A DNA stretch of 64,000 nucleotides, from the NCBI GenBank assembly GCA_958510825.1, contig OY294044.1, positions 69,142,095 to 69,206,094 on the forward strand. Direction: 5' to 3'. The position numbers and the translations under genes were made by a program. Positions 1-11,059 of this stretch are shown in pieces (position 1 is the first letter of the stretch; every line of letters starts with the position of its first letter). The notes under the pieces were generated by a model, which worked only from the letters and a program-made list of their open reading frames with translations, did not search any database and was not told where the DNA came from. This DNA comes from Brachypterus glaber. Its lineage: Eukaryota > Arthropoda > Insecta > Coleoptera > Kateretidae.

Positions 1-440
1 GGACGCGCACAAGCTATTATAAAGATTTTAAAACAACTTTTTCAAATTTTAGAAATTTGTGTCATTATACTCAGTAAGTGTCAACCATGTCAGAATGTTC
101 ATAAAAAATTAAACTTTCGCGCTCCCCTCGTAATCAATACCAAATATCCGGGTACTAGTGATCAGTAACTGGCATGCCAAAATATAAGAAGTGATTCTAC
201 ATCAAAAAAAAAAACGAAAAAAAAAATATATATATAAAGAGTGACCCGGAAATAAGCGTACCTTCGTACGGCCCTTCGGAGACAGACACTGACATCGAAT
301 TGGGAACAAAAAAGCACGAATAAAGTTTTAGTGCTGTCGGGCGATTCGTCATTAAAACTAAGCAAAAAAGTATTCTTTACCGAAAAAATATTAAAGGAGT
401 AATAGCACTTTTTTTAAACGGTTGCTCCTACAGTATTACA
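1..440. other. AT-rich DNA, nothing assigned
   Basis: I see no coding pattern, inverted repeat or recognised dispersed family here, only A-runs and a short TATATATA stretch near 225. Confidence 0.5.
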
Positions 441-446
441 CTTTAA

Positions 447-661
447 CACGTTGGCTACCACGAAAAATTCCCATTTTCAGCCCTATTGAAACCTATGAAA
501 AAATGTTTGAAAAATTAAAAATTTTTAGAATTTTATAATTTTTAAAATGATGTTTGTTTGATAGTTACGATCTGATGTTAACCTATGCTACTGAGAGTCA
601 CCGGTAATACACGTCTAATATATGGAAAAAATATTCAGTGACTCTCATAGTAGCCAACGTG
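447..661. mobile_element. piggyBac-like MITE, 215 bp
   Basis: The ends CACGTTGGCTACC and its near-complement GTAGCCAACGTG are inverted. TTAA precedes the left end (443-446) and CTAA follows the right end (662-665), consistent with one decayed copy of a TTAA target duplication, the piggyBac hallmark. An inner hairpin (GCTACTGAGAGTCAC near 586 against GTGACTCTCATAGTAGC ending at 655) lies next to the right terminus. No transposase is present. Superfamily assignment rests on the target site only. Confidence 0.55.
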
Positions 662-731
662 CTAAACCATTTTTTATGTATTTTTACTCAAGGAATATAT
701 TTTACAAAGAATCCAAAAAAATACACAAAAT

Positions 732-883
732 AACGTTGGGGGCCGGTGAACTTACCGGCCACACGAATTCTTATTTTTTTTTAACCAATAAAAAGTACTT
801 ACCTTAAATATATTTACCGGTGAACTTACCGGACACAAAAAATAGGACTATAGTCCTATTTTTTGTGTCCGGTAAGTTCACCG
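732..883. repeat. CGGTGAACTTACCGG cluster with a perfect 66-bp palindrome
   Basis: The word CGGTGAACTTACCGG occurs directly near 742 and 818 and inverted near 869. The last two form a perfect palindrome without spacer from 818 to 883, centred between 850 and 851, with 33-bp arms. The first copy carries GGCCACAC in place of GGACACAA. This may be a very short palindromic transposon derivative. Confidence 0.8.
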
Positions 884-1091
884 AAACCTAACGTTGGATT
901 TAATTATTAGTATAAATACCTCAAAAACTCGATAATCACTGAAAAACTTAATTACACATTGTGTACTTTATTCCTTGTTAAATCCGTAAAAATTAACAAT
1001 ATAAAATATTCTAATATTACAGTCAAGCGCAGTAAACAAAACACAATACACTTAGCGCTGGGCCCCAAAGTAGAACTTAATGTGCAAAGTT

Positions 1092-1315
1092 ATTATTTTG
1101 ACATAAGATTTGGCTATCGCAATGTTGCCAAATTGACATATGTCAAAATTCGTAATTAAAATAATTCATTAAAGTATGTTCCGGGATATAAAAAGGGCAT
1201 ATGGGAAAATAAAATCTTATCTTTGCAGGCGATTAAGCCCAAAATACGATACCCTCCTTTAAAACCTTTTAATTTTGACATCTTTGTTTTATTTTATCAC
1301 ACAGCCAAAAAATAA
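1092..1315. repeat. Tandem duplication, copy A (empty site)
   Basis: About 224 bp beginning in ATTTTGACATAAGATTTGGC and ending after ACAGCCAAAAAATAATTTA. It is repeated immediately downstream. This copy contains the uninterrupted junction TTGACATATGTCAAAA near 1135-1147, which is the pre-insertion state of the transposon site occupied in copy B. Confidence 0.85.
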
Positions 1316-1316
1316 T

Positions 1317-2219
1317 TTATTTTGACATAAGATTTGGCTATCGCAATGTTGCCAAATTGACATATCGTCCACTAAAGGCTCTAGTTGTCTAACTCCAAAT
1401 TTTTCAAAAATGAGATTTTTATCAAATTTGCTTCATTATCTGATTACCAACATACTTCAAAATAAAAAAGTTGCATTAAACCAATATCAGCCTCAAAAAA
1501 TGCAAAAATGTAAATATTTTAAGTCGCTAAGTGTCTAACTCCATCATATGATTGTGAGAAAACAATTAAATGAGAACTGTCACTAATGTCAAACTATTTC
1601 TCGACAACAGGGGATCCCGTTTCAAATATTTGTTAATTTACTGTTTGATGATAATTATAATTATTGCCATTAATAATGTATATATATATATATTATGCCT
1701 ACCTAGTAGTAATATTATATATTAAATATAAAAATATAATTTTTTTGTAATAATATTACGCGATATAATACGATAGGTATCCTCCTTTATCTTCCCTTGG
1801 AGTTAGACCATTAGTGAATTTAGATTCTGTGGTTAAAATTTAATTTTCAAATAATTTATATAAAATAGATAACAATGAAAAGTTTTAAATACATTAACAC
1901 ATTTCAAACATTTTTACCTGTGAACAAGCTAGTTTTAAAGTTCTAAATTGCTATAATTAAGTTTTAAATCGTTTTTTACGTCTCCTGAAAAATATGACGT
2001 TTTGGAGTTAGACCGTTAGAGCCTTTAGATGATGATATGTCAAAATTCGTAATTAAAATAATTCATTAAAGTATGTTCCGGGATATAAAAAGGGCATGTA
2101 AGTAGATAAAATCTTATCGTTGCAGGCGATTTAGCCCAAAATACGATACCCTCCTTTAAAACCTTTTAATTTTGACATCTTTGTTTTCTTTTATCACACA
2201 GCCAAAAAATAATTTATTA
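1317..2219. repeat. Tandem duplication, copy B (split by a transposon)
   Basis: This is the second copy of the 224-bp unit, interrupted after TTGACATAT by a 669-bp element and resuming at ATATGTCAAAATTCG. Outside the insertion it differs from copy A at few positions, for instance around 2097-2106 and TTTTCTTTT against TTTTATTTT. Confidence 0.85.
1366..2034. mobile_element. 669-bp non-autonomous TIR element with nested inverted repeats
   Basis: The terminal inverted repeats are about 28 bp (left CTAAAGGCTCTAGTTGTC, right complement CTAAAGGCTCTAACGGTC, both followed by TAACTCCAAA). The 4-bp sequence ATAT flanks both ends (1362-1365 and 2035-2038) and is single at the empty site in copy A. A second inverted pair of the same TCTAACTCCA word lies inside, near 1530-1546 and 1797-1815, so the motif occurs four times. 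There is no coding capacity. The target ATAT is itself palindromic, so the exact duplication length could be 2 to 4 bp. Confidence 0.8.
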
Positions 2220-2249
2220 TCAAGGCTAATTAGTTCAACCAATAAGGAA

Positions 2250-2315
2250 TTCTCCTCGTAGAACTTGATTTTTCCTGAAAATTTCAAGTCGATCGGATTC
2301 ATATAGTATTCATAT
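2250..2315 (-). repeat. Fragment of dispersed family B
   Basis: The complement reads through GATCGACTTGAAATTTTC and AATCAAGTTCTACGAGGAG, the same words as the copy at 34220-34275 and related copies near 44690 and 51170. Only this short stretch is recognisable. Confidence 0.7.
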
Positions 2316-2319
2316 CTCA

Positions 2320-2892
2320 ATTTTCAAATGATATATCGTTATGCAACATTTATAGTTTACCAGAAAATTATATCCCTTTTTTCTTAAATAAATCTTGCTG
2401 ATGCCTTATTTGATGACAAGTCGCAGTTTGTTACATTTAATCAATGATGCATCATGATGATGATTTAAAGTGATAATTTATAAAGAAGAATGTGATAACT
2501 ATGAGAAAGATTTTTTTATGAATGTGGTTAATAAGGTAATTATGTTTTCTAAATCAAAGTTTAAGACAGCTTGATCAAACTTAACATACTCACATGACAT
2601 TTTAAATCAACTTAGTATGTAGGTACCTTATTAGTAGCAGATCAGTTAATTAAATAATCAATTAATCAAACACTACACGGTGTGTGGGAAATAACTTTTA
2701 TTCACAAGCATAAAGAAAAACGTTTTTTATATGCATTATAAAAAATTGCAAAATCTATAACTTTGGTCTGTTTCTTTAAAAGTTAAAAAAGCTTTTCTTT
2801 TTTAACCTACGTTAGATATGAATTCATCTAACCTGTTTTGGCTTTTGGTTATACCTCATAGATGGCGAAACTATCGTTTGGTCTTTGGTCTG
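2320..2892. other. AT-rich DNA, nothing assigned
   Basis: No repeat partner or coding pattern was found in the window. A short ATGATG run occurs near 2450-2465. Confidence 0.4.
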
Positions 2893-3148
2893 TGGGCCAG
2901 GAAAAAAAAACAGGGACAAAATTATTGCATACGACTATTTTTGATATGGCTGATTTTGAATAAAATTCAAAAAAAAAAAAAAAAATCCACCTCAGGATAA
3001 TCCAATTTTTTTTTTCGATCTTTCTTAAAATATGTCAAATGGCTTCCTTTGATTATGTTGATGTAGACCAATGTCAATAACTTAAAAATTCAAAATGGCG
3101 AAGGTTGAGAAGGGAGTTAATTTTGTCCCTGTTTTTTTTCCTGGCCCA
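2893..3148. mobile_element. MITE, 256 bp
   Basis: Terminal inverted repeats of about 30 bp start with TGGGCCAGGAAAAAAAACAG and continue through GGACAAAATTA; the right end is its complement. CTG flanks both sides, possibly a target duplication. The interior holds a 16-A run near 2970. Confidence 0.75.
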
Positions 3149-3611
3149 CTGTGAAATATTTCGATTTTCTGGTTGATTCTGTGAGATGTTCCCCATTGCC
3201 AATCATCGCCAAAATTTACAGACTTATTTTCTAACGCTTTGATAAGCCTTCTAGCCCTACCCGAAAACCCAACTAAAAAAAAAAGATTTTTCGACCAAGA
3301 CTATTAAGCACTTTATATTAACACTAAAAATAAAAACAAAAAAGTTTTTTCAAAAAAGGCGTCCACAAAATCACACGATTTTATCTAATACGGTAACAAA
3401 TTGTTCGTTTAAGCTTACAAATCTTATAAAATTGAGTGGAAAGTAAAATGTAGTAATGTAATAATATGCTATAAATGTCTTTAAGTTCAGAATACAGTTA
3501 CGTTTATATAAACACAAATGAATATAATTAAAATCTATCATAATTTTGCCCTCTAGAAAAGCATAGGCTATTGTTTAAGTGTGTTTTTTGATAATTTTAA
3601 ATGCATTTTAA
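3149..3611. other. AT-rich DNA, nothing assigned
   Basis: No coding pattern or repeat relationship was seen. Confidence 0.4.
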
Positions 3612-4325
3612 GTGCATCTTCTTCATAAATATGGTATTCCAAATGAAAGCGTACCCATACGAGATACATATTCTGTATTAGAGAATGTTAAGTTAGAATT
3701 CAGTAGAATTTTTAACTCCAGCAAGATACATTTTATAGCAAAGTTATCGGCTAAAGGTTTAAAAAGACGTGAAAGAGTGACTGCAAAAACTTCCCGTTTT
3801 TTCACGTGATAGGATATAATAGAAAAAGCCAATAGAAACAAGCATTGCGACGAGCAATTTATTGAGCATAAGAATGGTTTCGGAGATATGAGGGGCAAAG
3901 TAGCTCTAGTTTGGTTATGCCACAACCTTCGATCGATTTTTTTTTGTATTGGTGTAATACAGTTCAGATTTGGTATCCCGAGTGTTTTTGAGCTGCTGAA
4001 TGCTACGAATATAATGTCTAATAATTTAAACTTAAAATAGGGGCTCTATACATAGAAAATTTCTTGACCTTTTTTTCTTTCTATGGCCCCACATGCAGCT
4101 ACAGAAAAAAAAAAGGTAGGCAAGAGTTTTTTTGGAGACCATTGTATTCCTATGTATTTTAAAGTGCTGAATCCGAATTTGAGGTCAAAATAGCACCTCA
4201 TCCAAATAGATTTGGAGATAACCTCCAAAAACGTTATTTTCGAGCACCTACAACGAGTATAAAGTAATCTAATTAAAACTAATCGAATGAGGTGCTATTT
4301 TGACTTCAAATTCGGATTTAATCGA
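3612..4325. repeat. Dispersed repeat region with an internal hairpin
   Basis: The words GTGCTGAATCCGAATTTGAG followed by GTCAAAATAGCACCTCA (4164-4200) recur inverted at 4286-4320, giving a hairpin with about 85 bp of loop. A degenerate version (GAGCTGCTGAATGCTACGAA) lies near 3990. Similar CTGAATCCGAA phrases occur in repeats of many insect genomes. The two overlapping frames on opposite strands near 3612-3925 show no protein similarity I recognise. Confidence 0.55.
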
Positions 4326-4618
4326 GTGTGACGTCACACCAAAAATTTTATTGACCTAATCAAAATTACTTTTTTACATTTTAATAAGCAGAATATTTTA
4401 GAATAGTTCAATCTATCTATTCAGATTTTGGCGGTCGGTATTGTTCATATGTTTACCGAATTTAGTAGAATGTAAAAAATCGAAAAAAAAAATACGAAAA
4501 TTAGTGTGACGTCACATAGGGGGGTGGTCAAGACTTTGTAAGAATGTGTGAAATAGGGGAGGGAGGGTATTAAATCACCTAAAAAAGTGTGACGTATTTT
4601 ATGGACGAACCCGAAAGG
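4326..4618 (-). repeat. Repeat of the GTCCATAAAATACGTCAC family
   Basis: The minus strand reads TCGTCCATAAAATACGTCAC near 4585-4606, which matches the starts of copies at 62669 and 62941. Two TGTGACGTCACA palindromes, each containing the CRE octamer TGACGTCA, occur at about 4327 and 4504. There is no evidence that they act as regulatory sites here. Confidence 0.65.
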
Positions 4619-4730
4619 GGAACTTCAAATTTTTAGAAAATCGTGTTTTTTTTTCATATCCACTATTATCTTTTTTTTATTTTAGTTTAGTTTAATAATT
4701 ATATCCAAACATGCTCTTTAAGTTTTTTTA

Positions 4731-5222
4731 AGGCGCCTTTTCACGGAGTAAATTATATGCAAATTTGGTGCTATGCAAGTTTGCTGCCAGATATAGCATG
4801 AGGACAATTACACATTCATTTGCCTTTTCACGGAGCAAGTTATACGCAAGTTTGACGCTATATATTGCAAGTTAAACAATGCTGCCAACCAGATAATTTT
4901 GACGTGCATTTGTAACCTAGCATTTGCTTTTTTAAGGAAACTTTTTAGTTAGACAGACCGGCCTATTATTAATAATAATAATTATTAACATGTCCAGTTG
5001 CTACTATATTAGTTAAAAGAAAACGATTTAGTAACTTTTTTCCAGGTTGGTACCACGAAAATAACTATAAATCTTGTATAAAAATAGAACTTGTTCTAAT
5101 AATTTAATGGCTAGAAAATAGCATCATATTCGCCTGAAGGCATGCGCAGTTACTGAATCATTCTTGCAACAAAATTGCATAGCACCAAACTTGCATACAA
5201 ACTGCTCCGTGAAAAGGCGCCT
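4731..5222. mobile_element. PIF/Harbinger-type MITE, 492 bp
   Basis: The ends are AGGCGCCTTTTCACGGAG and its complement, and inverted similarity continues inward (GCAAGTTTGGTGCTATGCAA). TTA flanks both sides (4728-4730 and 5223-5225), matching the 3-bp TTA/TAA target duplication of PIF/Harbinger elements. A subterminal copy of CCTTTTCACGGAGCAAGTT lies near 4824. A left-half copy occurs at 60293-60593. Confidence 0.8.
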
Positions 5223-5225
5223 TTA

Positions 5226-6119
5226 CCAAGTTGTATCTTGGAAAATTCAAAATAATATTTATATTATATGTAGTATAATTTAATTTATTATATATTTTGT
5301 TAAACGCTTAAAAGTGGGTCTTTTACATGTCACTGTACAAAAATTGTTCCTTTTAAATGGACACACTAACGACATAATTGATACTTTTAATACTTGCTCA
5401 GACCCACTTACATCACATATTTCAAATTATACTCGGTTATTACTTCGGCGAAAAAGGTGGTCAAGCATTGAATTCATGATCGAGAGATAAAAAAGCTAGG
5501 CTTTTTAGTTAACCCTCTATGGATTGAATTAATTCTAGTGGTTAGAATAAAAAGTCCAAACTTTTACGTTTTTAAAATATTTATCAGTTATTGGGCCATT
5601 TCTGTTTTAAAAGTTTGTATTTGTTTTTACAAAAAAAAATAAAATTCTTTAATTTCTAAGTGAAAAGAAATGTATTTTTACTCATTTCCCTAAATTTACA
5701 ATCAATATAGGATTTCATGGACTATTTTACAAACTTATAATAGACCAATCAAATCCCTTTATTTTTTGAATTTCAAACAATCAGATTCGAATTACACTGA
5801 AAATTTCTCAGTTAAAATAATAAACGGTATGTATTATACGTACTTATAATAAGTCATTATATATTTTTAAACAAAAATGTTCAAAAAATAAATATTCAAA
5901 ATATTTTTTTAATCAAAAAATAATTCTATAAATTATTCTAAACAGGTGGATAACATATCCCCTAAAATTTTCACTGGTTTTCACATTTTCACTGACTTGG
6001 CACTTTTTAGTTAATTAGAGACACTTTGCGGAAGTGATCAAGATTTAAAAATTTCACCCTTTTCATACTCTTAAAAAAATAATAAATTAAAATAAGCTTA
6101 TTTAGGTCATAATACTCAC
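5226..6119. other. AT-rich DNA with one dispersed repeat
   Basis: Mostly unassigned. The stretch 5722-5800 (ACAAACTTATAATAGACCAA and following) is nearly identical to 52127-52210. AAGTGGGTCT near 5311 pairs with AGACCCACTT near 5400. Confidence 0.5.
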
Positions 6120-7389
6120 AGTGTGATGTGTGATGTGTTTCTAGGTGGGGCTCTGTCTCGGGCCTAGCTGAAGTGCTTGTTTCTAAAATATTTAGAAATT
6201 TTCCTGATGTAAGTATGGCAAGATCATCCGCGTAGCCCTGAACATAAAATCCGCTTCTGTTGAGTAATTTAATAAGGCTATTATTGATTACAAGACACCA
6301 CAGAAGTGGTGATAGAACACCACCTTGTGGATCCTCGAAAAAGTTTTGCAAATATATACTCGTCATTTAAAAAGGCTTTAATTTGCCTGCTGCTAAGCAT
6401 AACTTTTATCCATTTTATCAGTCCGATCTATACCAAAGTGTTCTTCTTCGGTACAGATGATATCAAATGAAGTATTATTAAATGCACCCTCAACATCAAT
6501 GAAAACTTCCAGGGCAAATTCTAACTGTTGTAAAGATTTCTCTACGCGTCCTACCAGTTGGCGTAGCGCTGATTCTACAGATTTACCTGCTTGATAGGCA
6601 TGTTGGTTTGGATGCAGCGGTTTATTGCTTAGAATTTCATCTCTAATATTTCTACAAGCATCTCCAAACTCTCCAAAAAGAAGGAGGTGAGGCTAATTGG
6701 TCTAAGATTTGGCTTTTTCATAATCGGGCTTCCCATTCTACGAAATATATACCACCTTTACAGATCTCCATGCTAAAGCAATATATACAAAAGCCAAACA
6801 GGTCCGGAAGATATGATAAATAGGACTTAAAATAGTCTCAAGTCCATGCTGAATAATATCCGGAAATATGCATCATAAATGGCTCAAAAGAAGATGCTGT
6901 CCATTTTATTCTGTCACACTTTACCAGCAATGCGCCAATCTTCAGCTGTCAGCTGACAGTAGGGTTGCTGCCGGTAATTAATATTCATGTTCTTCCTGTA
7001 CTATAGAGAGCCTGGAAAATGTATATCTAAAATATCTAAGGGTATCCGTGACAATGACAAGCTGGTTTTTTAATGAGCAGTTTTGCTCAGGAAGATCTGT
7101 AATTTCTTCACAGAATTTTTCTCAATTCTCAAGTTTCGATTTTCTAATAGCCGATTTGTATCTACGTTGGGTAGATTTATAAGTTTCCCAGTCATATGGA
7201 GTTTTGGTATTCATTACTCGATTTAGCAGTCAGCGTGCCTTTTTTCTTAGGCCTTCCAGTTCTCTGTTCCACCATTCTGGTTTACAGTTTGATTTAACTG
7301 TTTTAAGACTGTTGGTAAGCACAAATTATAGAGGACTGTAGCATCTCTACAGATTGTTTCCCCTTCTTTTATAGTTCTTGGTTTGGAAT
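6120..7389 (-). pseudogene. Jockey-type non-LTR retrotransposon reverse transcriptase, broken
   Basis: Read on the minus strand from 7389 down, conceptual pieces match the linker and RT domain of Jockey-clade pol proteins. They are a linker with KPEWWNRELEGLRKKAR near 7280-7230, an SVKVVYIS / GKPDYEKAK / RPISLTS stretch near 6770-6690, NQHAYQAGKSVESALRQL near 6610-6555, the first catalytic-Asp block VFIDVEGAFNNTSFD near 6515-6470, PQGGVLSPLLW near 6330-6300, and the catalytic YADDLAIL box near 6240-6217. Such proteins reverse-transcribe the element RNA at a nicked chromosomal target. Several frameshifts and in-frame stops (for example around 6365-6420 and 7245) prevent function. The similarity ends abruptly at 7389 against a tandem repeat and fades after about 6180, so the endonuclease and the C-terminus are missing. 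Family-level assignment is by motif memory, not by search. Confidence 0.85.
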
Positions 7390-8052
7390 TTTTTTTGAAA
7401 AAAAATCGTCATTATTTCTTGGATCTCCTGAAACTCAAAAATATTAGGTGCTGGAATTTTTCTAAAGGCAGATTCGGATTCAACGTCCTCGAATTAGCAA
7501 GAAAAAAATTACTTTCGGTCGGGGCAAAAAAAAGGTGCGATTTTTTGCCTAGTGTAATAGGTATTGGGTAAACGATTTTAACTAACATGTCAAGCCAACG
7601 CAATGAGCAATACACCAGAATTAATTACACAGGCAAATTTGCCACAAAAAATATGTTGCCACAGAAGTCTGCTGGTACGGTTCCGTATGACCTATCATAA
7701 ACAATAATATAATATAGTGTTTTTTTTGAAAAAAAATCGTCATTATTTCTTGGATCTCCTGAAACTCAAAAATATTAGGTGCTGGAATTTTTCTAAAGGC
7801 AGATTCGGATTCAACGTCCTCGAATTAGCAAGAAAAAAATTACTTTCGGTCGGGGCAAAAAAAAAGGTGCGATTTGTTGCCTAGTGTAATAGGTATTGGG
7901 TAAACGATTTTAACTAACATGTCAAGCCAACGCAATCAGCAATACACCAGAATTAATTACACAGGCAAATTTGCCACAAAAAATATGTTGCCACAGAAGT
8001 CTGCTGGTACGGTTCCGTATGACCTATCATAAACAATAATATAATATAGTGT
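7390..8052. repeat. 331-bp tandem dimer
   Basis: Two head-to-tail copies, about 7390-7720 and 7721-8052, share near-complete identity from TTTTTTTGAAAAAAAATCG through CATAAACAATAATATAATAT. The differences I noticed are an A-run length change and GATTTTTTG against GATTTGTTG near 7540/7872 and GAGCAA against CAGCAA near 7603/7936. The array starts exactly where the upstream RT pseudogene stops. It could be 5' promoter monomers of that element or an unrelated satellite fragment. Confidence 0.9.
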
Positions 8053-8555
8053 TTTTAGTTTTTAGATTTTTGTGGTATTTTCCAGACATATATATATTAA
8101 TAGTTTTGATATTTTATGGTTATAGAAAGATTATAGTACATTACAGGAGTTGTAATACAATTACGTAATGTGAGGATTCGCCCGTATTTTTTTCCATGGC
8201 TGAGAAATTGCTCATTTACAACTCTTGTTATGTATTATGCTATTAAGTTTTTTAAAAGTAGGTATTGTAAACCGAGAACGTTTAGCCGATTCATAATTAT
8301 ATCAAATATCAGATTTATTATAATACAATCGCGATGACAAGTCAAACGTAATATAGCTATAAAATTTAACAGTCTCCAGAACAACAAACAAAATAATATC
8401 AACGCGTGTAAACAACAACGGCATTGCTTACAAATAATTCAACACAGAAAGGCAACCACAAAAACAAAAGCAAAACGACGAAAAACAATTTAAGAATCGA
8501 AGCCTACTATACTACTTCTCAAAAGTCTCGTCGCAAAATAATAAGATTTTTATTC
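8053..8555. other. AT-rich DNA, nothing assigned
   Basis: No feature beyond AT-rich sequence was recognised. Confidence 0.4.
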
Positions 8556-8690
8556 TAAACATTCCGGCTTTTGCATTTCGGCGCCCTGAAGCAAAAAGTC
8601 CTCATCTCTAAAAAAGGTTTATCCCCCTGATAATTTTGACGACTAAAAAAAAAGTAGTAGAAAATTTCTATGTAAATTAAAAAAAATCTA
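8556..8690. repeat. Dispersed repeat related to 31168-31480
   Basis: It shares TTTGCATTTCGGCG, CCTGAAGC and TGATAATTTTGACGACTAA with the region near 31170-31400. It appears to be one partial unit. Confidence 0.6.
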
Positions 8691-8699
8691 CGGGACTAA

Positions 8700-10290
8700 T
8701 CGTTTTTTATTTTAAAAAAATATGCGCATTAGACCTCGTATTATACCAGGCGACAAAAATGTTGAAATGGAAAAAAATTAAACCGGATTTTTTTCTTACA
8801 AAATTCTTCTTTATAATGTTCCTGATAAACCCCTAAGTTTCCCCGTCAAACTCGATCAGAAACCTCCCATTTTAAGGGGGGATGTTCAAAAAACAGTTTT
8901 TTGAGAATTAATGGCTTATCGTTAAATGTTTGTTAAAAAAAATATATTTAACAAATTAAAGACAACTAAAATTTCTGCAAAATAGCATTTAATCATTTTT
9001 TTTTTCAGATTGGTTCTAAAACAAATTAAAGAGAATAAAATTCTCTACAAAACTGGTATTATGCATTTATTTTTCTTTACAAAAAGCTCCTAACTTCAAA
9101 AAAAATGTTTTGGCTTATTTTTTTTCACTTTTTTAAATACTTTTCAACTGTAACTTTTGAATCACTAGACCGATTCAGGTCCTTTTGGTCTATTTTGATA
9201 AAGAATTTATTACTGATGGATGCATTATATTAATTATTATATTCGCTCAGTACACTCTTTCAATAGGACGCCCCTGCTGTCTTGTTTAAATACAGTTTTT
9301 TACCCACAAGTCAAAGCTGTGTTTCAAATTTAAAGTCTCTAGCTCAAAGCTTATTTTGTTCTTTATTTTATTTAATATGTTTTTAATGAATTAAATTAAC
9401 GACTTTATATTTTCTGTTGTATAATACATGCAAACGTATCTAAAGCAAATTCTTAATTTTTAGTGTTTTAGTCAAAACGTTTAAAAGTGATTTTTCCTTA
9501 TTAAGGAAGAAGTTTAACAACCTACGCTCATCTCACAATGTGGGTTAACATACTATTGCATAACGCGATCTACTTAATTATTATTTGTATTTAATATATT
9601 TATTAAATACAAATTCTATTAAACATTTATTTGCATTTACATAACATTACACTTGTAAAATCGGGACCAAATGTGCTATAAGTACAAAAATAGCTATTTT
9701 ATTGTTAATTTTTGTAGTCTGGAATTATTTTTTTTAGGTTTTCCTTAACTCAAAACTAAATCTTTGTTCATTAATCTTTTAACGCTCTATTAATAATTTA
9801 TAATTATAAAAAAATGGGAGATTTAACAAAATAAAAGTAAAAAAGTGAGACTGCAGTGGAACTGTTGATGTGCAAGGTACATGGTAATATGGACCTTGGT
9901 ATGGTCCGATAAAATCTGAACATAATACATTGAATATATGGCAAAGAAGTATTTTCGCTATCTGCTCATGGTGATCTAAATAATTCCAGTTGCTGAATCG
10001 AGAGGGATGCCGAGAGGTTACATGTCCAATGCATTATTAATTTTATTGTCGCATTTAAAAATACGAACTGGTTATTTTAAAATCTGACGTAACATAACCT
10101 AACTCTTTGATTTAGGTCGGCTTTTGCGCCTGTTTGGAGTTTTTGATGCTTGATCACTTAAACGGGGAGAATACAATTCTGACGAAAAATATACCTTAAA
10201 AGCTTTAAAAACCCTAAAAATCAGCCAATAAGAATGGAAGTACACTTAGCTTTGTGTACGTCGGACGTATAAATATCCTTATATTATTTA
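8700..10290. other. AT-rich DNA, nothing firmly assigned
   Basis: The phrase TTGAATCACTAGACCGATTC near 9157 resembles wording seen in insect dispersed repeats, but I found no second copy here. No coding pattern was seen. Confidence 0.4.
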
Positions 10291-10418
10291 ACTGGTTCGA
10301 AAGTCAGTATAAGCCGGAGGTTCCCTCTACTACTAGCCTACACAAGTCTTGGACTTAGGGGATGCTTAATTAGGTAGAATAATACGAGGTTAAACAAACA
10401 TGTAATGTAATGTAATTA
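10291..10418 (+). mobile_element. SINE family 1, 5'-truncated copy
   Basis: It contains the 3' body shared with copies at 25631, 29013, 53189 and 62340: CTGGTTCGAAAGTCAGTATA, CCCTCTACTACTAGCC, GGACTTAGGGGATGCTTAAT and ACGAGGTTAAACAAAC. The tail is a short ATGTA repeat. The tRNA-like head is absent. Confidence 0.85.
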
Positions 10419-10616
10419 GGGTTATATGTAGTGTTGCCGCCTAAAGCGATAGTTATCGCAACTACGATGCGATAGTTACGATACTTATCGTTCCAGGGTA
10501 AAAGTTGAATATTTCAGCCGTCTAATATTAGTTAAATGAATTTGACTTAAATGTCACATTTAAAAAGAATATGTCAAAAATTACTGAAATGCATATATCT
10601 TCGTAAAAGGATATTT

Positions 10617-10846
10617 TGCTACATATATTATAGGTGTGTGTGTATGTGTGTCTGTGTGGGTGTGTATATATGTATAAGTATTTTTAGAATTAGGTTTAGC
10701 TTCAATTTTTGTCATTTTTTCTTACATGCACAAATGTTTACATTTTAGTGTATAATTAGCATATTTATTGCAAACTGTTGTACTTATATGATTTGTAATT
10801 ATGATTTTTCAGCAATAAATATTATTATTATTATTATTATTATATG
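10617..10846. repeat. Microsatellites (TG-rich and ATT)
   Basis: An imperfect GT/TATG tract lies near 10632-10675 and an ATT run near 10822-10845. The frame across the first encodes low-complexity CVCMCVCVGVY and is not a gene. Confidence 0.85.
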
Positions 10847-11059
10847 TGACCATTCGCAGGCAGTAATTGCTTCAACATTGTCCTATTTTTATAGCAGATA
10901 TTAAAATATGAACTATTAGCAGTTGCACTAAGTACCTAATTAGGCTTATAGTAAGTACGGTAGTATCTGACTAATACGAGGGGCGAGAAGGCAAAAAGGC
11001 CAGAGCTGCTGCTAGTATTTTAGTACTAAAAATCAATTTAAATAGCATTTACATATTTT

